Shown one piece after another: positions 29,627 to 37,688 of a stretch of DNA of 37,688 bases; the stretch's first letter is position 1; each line of letters begins with the position of its first letter. Position numbers and translations under genes: made by a program. The stretch covers positions 3,719-41,406 of the forward strand of contig MU616797.1 in assembly GCA_025201705.1 (NCBI GenBank). Reading direction: 5' to 3'. The notes below the pieces were generated by a model. The model was not told the DNA's origin and searched no databases. It saw only the letters and a list, made by a program, of their open reading frames with translations. This DNA comes from Dissophora ornata (lineage: Eukaryota > Mortierellomycota > Mortierellomycetes > Mortierellales > Mortierellaceae).

Positions 29627-30340
29627 CACGGCAGCAACGGCACAAGTGGCGGCGACAGTGGCAGTAGCAGTGGCGTGCAGCGACTGGCAATGCCAGGGTG
29701 CGTATTTTCTGCTGGCGCGTTCAAGGCGCTGACAATGCATCATTCACAGACAGTTCGAGAACTGGATCTAGTCAAGGTCCTTCAAATTAAGAGCAGGATG
29801 GTCCAGCAAATCCTCGAGTCGTTCCTGAACCTGGAAAAGATTTCTGTCAACTACGTCATGGCCGCCGATATTGTCGAGGGTAAATCGTGGGGATGCAACA
29901 GGTTGAAATTGTTGAAGACGGATATTGTCTTTGATGAGCTTCCCGAGCAAATAACAGAACAGGATGGAGTGATAAAAGATGAAGCGAAGGATATGAACAG
30001 AAGACAGCTTGTGGCAGTATATAAACAACTGGGGATGCTGGATCAGCTCGAGGTGTTGGATCTGAAGACGACGACGGCGTACAATCCTTTGTGTCCTGGA
30101 CAGTGGCTGGACCTGAGGATGGAGGCAGGACTGGGGTTGTTGCAAGGGCTAGCACGCTTGAGATGGTTCATGTTCCCAGGAGCACATCAGCGGATGGGCA
30201 GAAAGGAGGCGCTATGGATGATGGAGCACTGGACGGGGCTGGCACATATCTACGGACGGATAAGCCCGGATTTGGCGGTGGTCGATGAGATGGAGGCGCT
30301 GTTCCAAGAGAGGGGGATTGACGCGCAGCTGCATGAGTAG
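28559..30340 (+). CDS. F-box/LRR protein, type A copy 2
   Basis: Intronless, 593 aa. The F-box is at the very N-terminus (residues about 2-45): MVNPLDLPEIRERVGQYLSI, then LVNKDWHCSFLPL. The opening VNPL(D/E)LPEI is the same as in the gene at 17515. Leucine-rich segments follow, and the C-terminal block LDQLEVLDLKT, then FPGAHQRMGRKEALWMMEHW, then IYGRISPD aligns with copy 1. This copy is about 95 residues longer, partly through low-complexity inserts. These are a Thr run encoded by an ACG repeat (28817-28846), an Asn/Thr-rich part, and a ten-Ser run encoded by AGT repeats (29597-29626). The frame is intact. The role is inferred as substrate adaptor of an SCF ubiquitin ligase. Confidence 0.83.
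28817..28846 (+). repeat. ACG trinucleotide repeat (coding)
   Basis: Nine ACG units with one ATG interruption, read as a Thr run in the type A F-box copy 2. Confidence 0.8.
29597..29626 (+). repeat. AGT trinucleotide repeat (coding, 10 units)
   Basis: Ten perfect AGT units read as ten serines, followed by a Gly/Ser/Thr-rich stretch in the type A F-box copy 2. Confidence 0.9.
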
Positions 30341-30527
30341 AGACGGTGTAGAAGCCGTTGGTCGAAAAACAGGGCTAGACTTGGTAATTAATTAAAGCAT
30401 GCAGCACTACTAATGCATCCTAATTGGAGAGCAGTGGAAAGTGGAGGACAATCATCCCCCTCTCCTCCCATTCTCCCATTCGCCCATTCAGCCCTCACCC
30501 CATCCCTCGCCACCTCATCTCGAAGCA

Positions 30528-32483
30528 ATGACTTCTGACTGGCCCCTCTCGAAGCAATTATTGCCGCTGTTCCAGCGTACGCGAAGACGGAGACAGCACC
30601 CCATCTTTTCAATCGTGGAGGTACTGCAAAACGTGTTCTCGTTCCTGAACCAGCGCACCCTTCGCTACACCGTGCGGCTCGTCTGTACGACATGGTGTGC
30701 AGCTTCCGAGCGGCATTTGGCCTGCACGACCACTTGGCTCGACCTCTGTGATCAAGAACAGAGAGCATCCGCACTGGAACGACTTGCCTGTGGAAGGACC
30801 ACCATCCTCAAGATCGTATCGAACGAGCGACAGTACGCGGCCCTGTACTCGATAGCTTCCGCCCGATTACGACTGGAGATAAACCGGATGGATTTGCATG
30901 AGCTCATCGCAGCCTTGGAGCAGAAGAGCAAAGAGCGCTTCCAAGAGATCGTGATGAGCAATGTCAATCGTCTCGAGCGCGAGCTACTCCCGCTCCTGTC
31001 CCATTTAACTCTGGTCACCTCCATTCGACTGGAGAACTTGTTTCCCGGACAGCTCTGCATTCACACAGTCCTTGCAGGGTGTCCTACTTTGAGGAGACTC
31101 GAGATCGAGTCAGTGCTGGCCCATACTTTTGAGCCTGGCAAGATTGTGCTGGACGAGGGGGCACCCGCTTTGCCCACACAGCTCAAACTCCAAAGCTTGG
31201 TGATCTCTGGCATGATTCTGGATCAACCAGCCCTGGACTCTGTCCTCGCCAGTTCTCCAAACCTTAAAGAACTGCGTTTGGTGGGCATCATCTTTGGACG
31301 ATATGACGCAGCTGTGGGTCATCTCATCACACCTAGTTCGTTTGACCGACAGTCGTTCCTTCAACAAATGTCGACCCGTTGTCCAAGGATCCAGTCCATA
31401 CATTTCTCACATGCCACACTCACAATACCGAGCCATCAGGATCTAAAACTTCAGTTGGATCTGTTTCCTGCCCTGCGCTCGCTCAGTCTAGCGAGCAAGG
31501 ATGCAACGATGCACACGTTGCGATATGCTCAGTCATTCTATCAAAACAACCTGACCTCACTTGAGCTCATAGATCTGGGGCCAGGAAGAGGCGAGACTTG
31601 GTCTTTTTTATCGGATTGTCTGCATGAGTTCCTGTGCTCGTCGCCCCAGCTGTTGCATTTGAAGGCGCCACGAATCAAGTACTTTACAGAGTACCTTAAT
31701 GTCCTGCGCCAGGAAGACCACAATTGTCCTCATGATAGCCGCGGTGAGGGAGGTGAAGGTGAAAAGCATGCATCGGGTTGCACCAGGCGCCACAAATTCA
31801 AACCAGACCTGCCGCCACTGCCAATCTGGGTCTGCCGAAATCTACAAACACTCCATCTCCAATTCCAGGGACGCGGTGGGGATTATTTTAGTCCTTTCGC
31901 GGACCGAATAATGTTTGCATACATTGCGAAGGTCTGCCCCAAGATCCGTGATCTACAAATTCGCCGAGAATGCTTAAACTTGAATCTCACGGGTGGGTGG
32001 TTCTTGTTGTCGCGACTGAAGGATCTTGAGCGGCTGAGAATCGAGACCGGATTCTTGACGGAATTGAAGGCAAATGATTTGATGTGGATGGAAAAGAAAG
32101 AGCCGTCGCCTTGGCTAAAGAAACCACGGGTGGTAGCACAGGGAATAAGGTCCAAGATCAGGGCCGCTGATATTGAAGCAGGGGTAATCGGCATGGTTGG
32201 GAGGCCAGGCCGTGCCAGTTCAAATAATTGGACTTCAAATATTGAAGCAACTGTAGATGGATTGGAATCGACAGTGAAAGATATAGAGATGGCAATCAGT
32301 CTGCAGACTGTAACCGACATGCAGTCAGAGAAAGGGTCTGCACATATATGTTGGCCGGATCTTGAAAGGTTCGAGCTGGCATATGACCAGACCCGAGATG
32401 TTATTCCCGCCTTCATAGCTGGAGTTCTCAAAACCTCTCGACCCGAGTGGAAGCTTTGGATCGGTCAGAAGACATTTGGCTAG
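30528..32483 (+). CDS. F-box/LRR protein, type B copy 2
   Basis: Intronless, 651 aa from the first ATG in frame (30528); the frame is open further upstream but only with GTG. The F-box region is at about 25-68: IFSIVEVLQNVFSFLNQR, then VRLVCTTWCAASERHL. Leucine-rich segments follow (VTSIRLENLF; LQSLVISGMILDQPALDSVL; NNLTSLELIDLGPG; WVCRNLQTLHLQFQGRGG). An IMFAYIAKVCPKIRDLQIRR block and the C-terminal ICWPDLERFELAY both have counterparts in the type B copy at 19556-21832. It lacks the long Ser/Arg linker of that copy and has a shorter charged one. It lies only 187 bp after type A copy 2, repeating the A-B order of the first pair. The target is unknown. Confidence 0.83.
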   Translation: MTSDWPLSKQLLPLFQRTRRRRQHPIFSIVEVLQNVFSFLNQRTLRYTVRLVCTTWCAASERHLACTTTWLDLCDQEQRASALERLACGRTTILKIVSNERQYAALYSIASARLRLEINRMDLHELIAALEQKSKERFQEIVMSNVNRLERELLPLLSHLTLVTSIRLENLFPGQLCIHTVLAGCPTLRRLEIESVLAHTFEPGKIVLDEGAPALPTQLKLQSLVISGMILDQPALDSVLASSPNLKELRLVGIIFGRYDAAVGHLITPSSFDRQSFLQQMSTRCPRIQSIHFSHATLTIPSHQDLKLQLDLFPALRSLSLASKDATMHTLRYAQSFYQNNLTSLELIDLGPGRGETWSFLSDCLHEFLCSSPQLLHLKAPRIKYFTEYLNVLRQEDHNCPHDSRGEGGEGEKHASGCTRRHKFKPDLPPLPIWVCRNLQTLHLQFQGRGGDYFSPFADRIMFAYIAKVCPKIRDLQIRRECLNLNLTGGWFLLSRLKDLERLRIETGFLTELKANDLMWMEKKEPSPWLKKPRVVAQGIRSKIRAADIEAGVIGMVGRPGRASSNNWTSNIEATVDGLESTVKDIEMAISLQTVTDMQSEKGSAHICWPDLERFELAYDQTRDVIPAFIAGVLKTSRPEWKLWIGQKTFG

Positions 32484-32546
32484 TCTACTAGGCGAATTTT
32501 CAGTAAATCCATTATATTTTATCATGTTCGTGCGGGCATGGCTTGC

Positions 32547-34466
32547 TCAGTCGAATAGTCCAAACTCGCAGCAATATTCTTCACTATCACTATCACCATG
32601 TATTGTTAAATCTATCGTATCAAGGAAACGGAAGTGTGATCGAAGTATGTCCTCTGCTTTGTAGATGTCATTCGATATGTGCAGGCGGACTGTGCGCAAT
32701 AATGGCCGTTCCATTGACCAGTCTTCGTTGAACTCAACGCCGCCGTCACCATCGCCCGATCCCGTCGCTACTGCCCCTTCCTCTAATGCGTCTTCTCTAC
32801 ATCCATTTCCACTTTTGTTGCCGGAAATTGGTTGCGGTTGTCTACCAAGCCCATCTAAAAGGAAGTCAAGCGTCTGAAGACAATGAGCCATCGCAAAATC
32901 CTGCAGCCTCGGTAGACATCTCAACAGCCTGTTCAGGAACCTGTCCATCAAATGGGTTGAGCCGCTGCCATGGCTCCCTCCGACATCCAACGACTTTAGA
33001 AATCCTGCGAATGGAATCCTCGAGAGCACAAACTCTTCCGTCAGATGATCGCTGTCCCAACTTCTTTCCGTAGGGCTTGTCTGCACGTCTATCCTGTCGG
33101 TCGCCGTTGCCAAGCACTCTGGTGGAGAACCTTCCGTCAAAAGGTCACGTAAAAGGAAGAGACCATCATGAACTGACAAAGCAGTAAGATGGTGACACCA
33201 ACTTTGGTGTTGGAGATCCTGGAATGGCTCGATCTCATCAGGGTGGAATTTCAGCAGCTGAAGAGTCGTGGCCGGATCAATGATTTTACTGAGGTCCCCG
33301 TCGAAACGAACGCCGGATTGTCTGAGCTCAAGCTCAATAACTGAGGGCGGGAGCTTCATCCAAATAAGGCCTGTCAACGGGTATTCTTTTAGCGTCCTCG
33401 AGGCCCGGAATCGCTCCAGGTACGGGAAAGGCACCCATGGCGTGTTGCTATTCATCACATGGCCCAGTGTCGTCGCTAGAGTTTCAGGCTTGATGCAAAA
33501 ATCTCCTATGTCTAGAATGTCCAATTCGCGCAGATTAGGAAACGCTTGTGTGATTTTGAAAGCGACCTCTATATCCATCGAGACCGTGATCGTCAACTTT
33601 CTCAGGCTAGTCAGTCTCAGAGATTGGTGGCTATTGTTCTTGCTGTTGCATGAAACACCCGACGTTGCTGGGTCCAACAATTCGATTGATCCCAGCGACA
33701 GCTCTCGAAGAGACGGCGTGCACCTCAGAAAGTCAGCAACGCTGCTCCAGTCCAGCGACCGCCGTTTCCGACTTAAAACACCGTGATCGGTAGATACGTC
33801 CAGTCTGAGGCATTCGAGGCATAAGAACCGAAAGCCATGTGATTGTGCTTGGAACCGTTCCAGGAGCAAGCAAGCTCCGTCCTTCATCACTCTTGGAACA
33901 TTAATCGCCTCTTGTTCAGAGTCGTTGATTTCCGACCATAACAACAGTGCGATTGTTATGCTCAATCTTTTGAGTCGGGGTCCCACCATCAAAACTTGTT
34001 GCCACATTCTTTCGATCTGTGATGCGGAGGCAGTGATTGAGAAGGCAGAGGAAGCAACCTCCTCTGGAGAGTGTCGATTATTTACCATGACTTTGAGAGA
34101 ATCAAAGGCGATTCCTGTCAAGTTGGGGTATTTTGAAATCGCTTCGTCCACTAACTCCAGAGCCGATTGTTTATACAACTGTGCACTCAATGACCGGACA
34201 TATTGCGCCATTGTTGTCGCATCCCATGGTAGGTGATCTTGCTCATTGTCCTTCTTGCCAAAGTGGTACACGTTTACAGGGACAGAGACATCTTTGTAGA
34301 ACCAACGAGATGAAGAACAGACTTCGAGGAGCTGGTGACATGTAGAGCGCAGGACGCAGACGTCAGGCAGAGGGAGGTAGCGAAGAATGGAATCCGCAAG
34401 CTCTGGGAGCAAAAAGACTTTGAGGAACGGGGAGGGAATAACAGTAGTGGAGCGAGAAGGATCCAT
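32547..34466 (-). CDS. F-box/LRR protein, third type
   Basis: Intronless, 639 aa. The F-box is at about residues 15-55: FLLPELADSILRYLPLPDVC, then RSTCHQLLEVCSSSRWFYKD. Leucine-rich segments follow, such as FLCLECLRLDVSTDHGVLSR, LRELSLGSIELL and LRKLTITVSMDIEVAFKITQ, with FPNLRELDILDIGD close by. An acidic Gly/Asp-rich linker and a last LRR-like part end in EEYCCEFGLFD. It does not carry the C-terminal blocks of the type A or type B copies, so it is a separate lineage of the same broad family. It is convergent with type B copy 2, with 63 bp between the stops, so the 3' ends of the transcripts probably overlap. Confidence 0.8.
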   Translation of the reverse strand: MDPSRSTTVIPSPFLKVFLLPELADSILRYLPLPDVCVLRSTCHQLLEVCSSSRWFYKDVSVPVNVYHFGKKDNEQDHLPWDATTMAQYVRSLSAQLYKQSALELVDEAISKYPNLTGIAFDSLKVMVNNRHSPEEVASSAFSITASASQIERMWQQVLMVGPRLKRLSITIALLLWSEINDSEQEAINVPRVMKDGACLLLERFQAQSHGFRFLCLECLRLDVSTDHGVLSRKRRSLDWSSVADFLRCTPSLRELSLGSIELLDPATSGVSCNSKNNSHQSLRLTSLRKLTITVSMDIEVAFKITQAFPNLRELDILDIGDFCIKPETLATTLGHVMNSNTPWVPFPYLERFRASRTLKEYPLTGLIWMKLPPSVIELELRQSGVRFDGDLSKIIDPATTLQLLKFHPDEIEPFQDLQHQSWCHHLTALSVHDGLFLLRDLLTEGSPPECLATATDRIDVQTSPTERSWDSDHLTEEFVLSRIPFAGFLKSLDVGGSHGSGSTHLMDRFLNRLLRCLPRLQDFAMAHCLQTLDFLLDGLGRQPQPISGNKSGNGCREDALEEGAVATGSGDGDGGVEFNEDWSMERPLLRTVRLHISNDIYKAEDILRSHFRFLDTIDLTIHGDSDSEEYCCEFGLFD

Positions 34467-34770
34467 TGAAGGGAATGAGGGTGAGGGTTCGGTATGGGAG
34501 AGGAGAGGAGAGTATAATTGCTCATCGAAGATATTTATGATGGTTTACTGCGGCGCATTGACCCATGGTGAGCGTAAAATCGTAATGCTACGCAATAACT
34601 TTAAGGTTTATGTACTGGTCTATAGGATGATGTGACATGAGAGGGATCTTCAATAGCCTACCAGGCACCGCAATATTTTGCTAGACTCCAACGACGACTA
34701 TCCCGCTCGGGTAGTGAGCCCAATCTTGTTTCAACTGTCATGTGGCTGTGTCCTTTGCACAGCAATAACT
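34467..34770. other. intergenic region between F-box and monooxygenase genes
   Basis: 304 bp upstream of the third-type F-box start and downstream of the monooxygenase stop, both on the minus strand. AT-rich. No gene or clear site was seen. Confidence 0.4.
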
Positions 34771-36801
34771 TTATTTTCTAAGGTTTTCGCCAGTTGCCTC
34801 ATCTTGCTTGCCCTTCGCCGCCTGTTCTTTCCGATAACGCTTCGACATCTTTTGCGGCGTCACCGTCAGAGTGCCTCTCTTTGGGGATAGTGGCAAGAAA
34901 GTTGCTTGGGGTCGGTACCCTGCTGCCTTGGTCAATTTGGATTTCTCGAACCACTTTGGCATATAACTCAAAATGATCTTGCGCACGATATTCTCCACCA
35001 AGGTCTGTCCAAAGAAGAGCTTCCCTGCCACCGCCGAGTTTTCAACCTGCATCTTCGCGTGCGAGTAGCGCTGAGCCCTGTAGACCTGAAAGAGTGCCTT
35101 GATCTCTTCTTGCGAGTTTGCGGTCATGTCGTAGATGCCGTTTGCGATGATCACTGCATCCTCTATAGCATTTATAGCCCCTGAAAAAGAAATCGTGATT
35201 CGTCGCAACACGATAAAAACAACTTGTTAAATCGAAGAGTAAAATTTTGAATATGCATGTTCGTCTTGTCGTCTCACCTTGGCCAGTAGTGGGTAACATC
35301 TTGTGGACAGCTATATCAATTCATTTTTCATGAGTGAGTACGACAAGGCATCGCGCCCAAATCAATGTGGCAGACAATCTCCAGCCCAGCTCACAGATAA
35401 AGGGGGGGGGGGGAATCCTTACCATCACCGAGTAGAGCAATGCGTCCGTGAGACCATGTTTCGAATATCTTTTCCTCGAGATACACATTCGAAATCAATT
35501 CCTTTGGCGTGGAATTGATCAGATCACCCATCGTTCCTCCGTAAGGGACTGGGAGATCGGCGAACATGGCGATGACAGGATCGATGGACTCTGGTCCCCA
35601 CTCTGAGTTACGGAACGTCGTGTTATTTTGCTGGGCTGACAGCTGGACGACTGCACACCAAGCGAACCTCTGGCCAGGAATCGAAATGACTGTCCACTGG
35701 CAAAAAAAAAATGGTTTAGTCTCCACTATGCGCATGGTACGTAGTTGAGAAGCGCACTACATTTTTTTTTTTTTTTGGTTTGTTTCTTTGTTTGTTTGTT
35801 TACCGAAAGAGGTTTTCCGCCTGCAATCACAGCTGCAAAGTGAGAGATATCATCCTTTGCAACAGCATACTTTTCGGGATCCAGTGCCTCAGTTATTCCG
35901 ACCATGCAAGTGTAATCTGCACTGATGTTCAAAGTATCGCTCTTCGGCAGCTTACCATCCTTTGCCAAGCGCTCATACAAACTTTGACGAACAGCACTGT
36001 AAGCACCATCGGCTCCAATAAGGATGTCGCCGTCATAGGTAGTCCCGTCTGCACAGCGAATCATGGCCCCATGATCGCTCTGTCCAACCGAAAGCACTCT
36101 CTTGCCGAAATGGATTTTCTCTTTGGGGACCTTGGACAAAAGAAGCTCGTGAAATTCAGGACGACCGAATACATAGAGATCGTAATCCATGCTTTTTTAA
36201 AAAAAAAACAAAAGAGCGCAATTGTGTTCAGCCCACTGAGCGAGAATAACAAATAAATAGAAAAAAGGTTGCAAGGTGTGGACATACTCTCCTTCTCGAC
36301 TACCGATGTCCATGGATACGATACGGTTCGAATCTTCAGTGTAGATATCCAAGTTGAAGCAAGGGTGAGATATATTCTTGAGCTCCTCCAGCAAGCCAAG
36401 CTGCTCGAATACAGGCAGAACATTTGGACCCAGAGACATTGCCGATCCTTCAGAGGTAGATATAAAAAAAAGAAAGAAAGGAAAAAGGAACAGAATGCAT
36501 ATCATACCATACCATGTCATTGTCAAACCGCATAGTTGATAGACACATGATATTAATTTCTGTAACTACAAAAACCTCGTCAGGAGTGGTCAACACGCTC
36601 TCTTCTGTTTTTACACTCTCCTTCCTTCAACGCGAACAAGTATATGGGTTCCCATTTTTTGTATTTACCGAAATGCTTCACCGTCAAAGCGCGCTCATAG
36701 ATTTCGTAGTCGACGTTCTGCTTCTGGAGCAAGATAGCAAGCATGAGGCCTCCGATGCCCGCTCCAACGATCATCACTTTTAGTGGTGGTGGTGTAGCCA
36801 T
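34771..36801 (-). CDS. Class A FAD-dependent monooxygenase
   Basis: 465 aa from complement(join(34771..35180,35278..35310,35423..35696,35804..36191,36288..36447,36669..36801)), with frame kept at every GT-AG border. It is a flavoprotein aromatic-hydroxylase-type enzyme (FAD_binding_3 fold) that would use NAD(P)H and oxygen. The Rossmann motif VGAGIGG is at residues 12-18. The DG motif LIGADGAYSAVRQ (GADG about 157-160) and the GD motif LLGDAVHKMLPTTGQGG (G317-D318) are both intact. The GD motif is spread over three exons, and the 33-nt exon 35278-35310 encodes its middle. No signal peptide is present. The tail is strongly basic (KRYRKEQAAKGKQ). The substrate is unknown; relatives act on salicylate-like aromatics or in secondary metabolism. 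No other biosynthetic gene adjoins it, so a metabolite cluster is not supported. Confidence 0.9.
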
Positions 36802-36932
36802 ATTTGCTTGAAAAGGAATGATAGCTTCAGATGTTGAAAGACTGGTTGTTCGAAATGAAAAGAAGAGGAAGGTGAGAAGAAGAGGATATTAAACGGGGGC
36901 GAGGATGTAGGAGAGGAATACCGAAGAAAACC

Positions 36933-37006
36933 CCTCAATTGAGGCTGATCTCCTGTGGACAAGAAAACAATTGAACACAATTGATAACAATTGATAACAA
37001 TTAACA
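36933..37006. repeat. CAATTG repeat block in the monooxygenase promoter
   Basis: A perfect 12-bp palindrome CCTCAATTGAGG (36933-36944) is followed by four head-to-tail 10-bp units at 36967-37006 (ACAATTGAAC, ACAATTGATA twice, ACAATTAACA). CAATTG occurs four times within 60 bp. The 10-bp spacing puts the sites on one face of the helix. It lies about 130-205 bp upstream of the ATG, so a regulatory array is plausible. Confidence 0.65.
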
Positions 37007-37484
37007 ACTTAAAAATGCTGCTCTCAGGTCCGCATTTATATTTCAGTCAAATGTTGTACAAAGGGAGAAGAACTGACTGCACGAGGGGGGCGAGGGAAAC
37101 AGAATCGTCTTCGATTGGGCGCTTTCTTTTGCCGCTTCAGTCGTATTGTATAACATGAGATCATGTTCGGAGGAGCTTCGTGCCATCCAGACCGGATCTT
37201 AGCCATTCTACGTCGCGCTTTACAAGATGGTTACTAGCATCCAACTCAAGCCTACGTCTCAAAAGCAATGCGGTTGAATATGAACGTGCAGATGCGGCAA
37301 GACAAGTAGGTTGGGCTCTCTCAAAAAATAGGATTTCTTGACCCCAAAGAAAGCAGGACTTTCGGATTGCCGATAGTCCGTTCTTAAGCAAAAAAAAAAA
37401 AAAAAAGTTCATGCGAAGCTTGTCCCGTAGGCTCACTTGCAGAAAAATAGGAAGTGGTCGGTCCGAAAAAAGGGACACTGACCT

Positions 37485-37489
37485 AAAAA
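37485..37489 (-). terminator. Pol III terminator T-run
   Basis: Five T on the minus strand, 5 nt past the tRNA 3' end, with a second run of six T at 37466-37471 as back-up. Confidence 0.65.
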
Positions 37490-37494
37490 TAAAT

Positions 37495-37568
37495 CGCTCC
37501 TGGGTGGGCTTGAACCACCAACCTCCTGATTAACAGTCAGACGCGCTAACCAATTGCGCCACAGAAGC
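37495..37568 (-). tRNA. tRNA-Asn (anticodon GTT)
   Basis: 74 nt, no intron. All four stems pair: acceptor GCTTCTG with CAGGAGC, D stem GCGC with GCGC, anticodon stem TCTGA with TCAGG around loop CTGTTAA, and T stem GGTGG with CCACC around TTCAAGC. The anticodon GTT specifies asparagine. The internal Pol III promoters match: A box TGGCGCAATTGG and B box GGTTCAAGCC. CCA is not encoded, as expected for a nuclear eukaryotic gene. Confidence 0.95.
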
Positions 37569-37612
37569 CTGATAAGCTGTTGTGATATTGGACTGTTGAA
37601 AAGAATATTTTT

Positions 37613-37659
37613 ATACTCGTTACAAATACGAGTATCACGTGAATTAGTCACGTGAATTA
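37613..37659. repeat. dyad and CACGTG direct repeats upstream of tRNA-Asn
   Basis: An inverted repeat ATACTCGT / ACGAGTAT (37613-37620 and 37628-37635, 7-nt loop) is followed at once by two direct copies of TCACGTGAATTA (37635-37646 and 37648-37659). Each copy contains the palindrome CACGTG, a bHLH (Cbf1/Pho4-type) site. Confidence 0.7.
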
Positions 37660-37688
37660 CGCGGAGCCGGGCCCTTTTTTTTTTTTTT

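Larger units (their letters stand above)
36802..37494. promoter_or_regulatory. upstream region of the monooxygenase gene
   Basis: 690 bp between the monooxygenase start and the tRNA gene, both on the minus strand. It holds a repeat block (36933-37006), a TATAAAT-type element on the minus strand near 37034-37042, and an A-run near 37390. No protein gene was recognised. Confidence 0.4.

Noticed and set aside
30441..30527. Upstream extension of type B copy 2
   Set aside because: It would need a GTG start; the ATG at 30528 directly precedes the F-box region.
33268..33786. 172-codon plus-strand frame
   Set aside because: Antisense to the intact third-type F-box gene; no domain.
34771..36801. Secondary-metabolite gene cluster around the monooxygenase
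   Set aside because: No synthase, transporter or pathway regulator is adjacent in the window.

Overview
This window is nuclear DNA from a filamentous fungus, most likely an early-diverging one of the Mortierella type (Mucoromycota). The evidence is: short GT-AG introns, mostly 70-190 nt; CT-rich leaders; no operons; a mitochondrial-type arginine-specific carbamoyl-phosphate synthase; a run of intronless F-box/LRR genes; and a eukaryotic tRNA-Asn with internal Pol III boxes. The genus is inference, not something I can prove from sequence alone. Both window ends lie in homopolymers, and the first gene is cut at its 5' side.

Left part (1-6.5 kb): the C-terminal half of a TBL1/SIF2-like WD40 co-repressor subunit (+) faces a head-to-head pair of secreted, cysteine-rich paralogues. 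The short one (251 aa, minus) and the long one (721 aa, plus) share an N-terminal module and a phase-2 intron right after the signal peptide. The long one carries about 480 further residues that I cannot assign to any family. About 1.1 kb of non-coding DNA follows, holding a 12-mer repeated three times.

Centre (6.5-17.5 kb): the large subunit of arginine-specific carbamoyl-phosphate synthase (minus, 4 exons, mitochondrial presequence); a 1.9 kb gene-free stretch; an oxysterol-binding-protein relative of the Osh6/7 type (+, 6 exons); and an intronless, secreted BBE-like FAD oxidase (minus) with both covalent-flavin residues.

Right part (17.5-34.5 kb): two copies of an ordered F-box pair, type A then type B on the plus strand (17.5-21.8 kb and 28.6-32.5 kb), plus a fifth, unrelated-looking F-box gene on the minus strand. 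Between the two pairs lie an AhpD-like protein (+), the mitochondrial protease Atp23 (minus) and a large mitochondrial PPR protein (+). The last two are transcribed away from one shared promoter region.

Far right (34.7-37.7 kb): a class A FAD monooxygenase (minus, 6 exons, one of only 33 nt) with a repeat-rich promoter, and a tRNA-Asn(GTT) (minus) with a dyad and two CACGTG direct repeats upstream.

The genes do not form one pathway. The most novel-looking items are the divergent secreted paralogue pair and the duplicated F-box A-B module.
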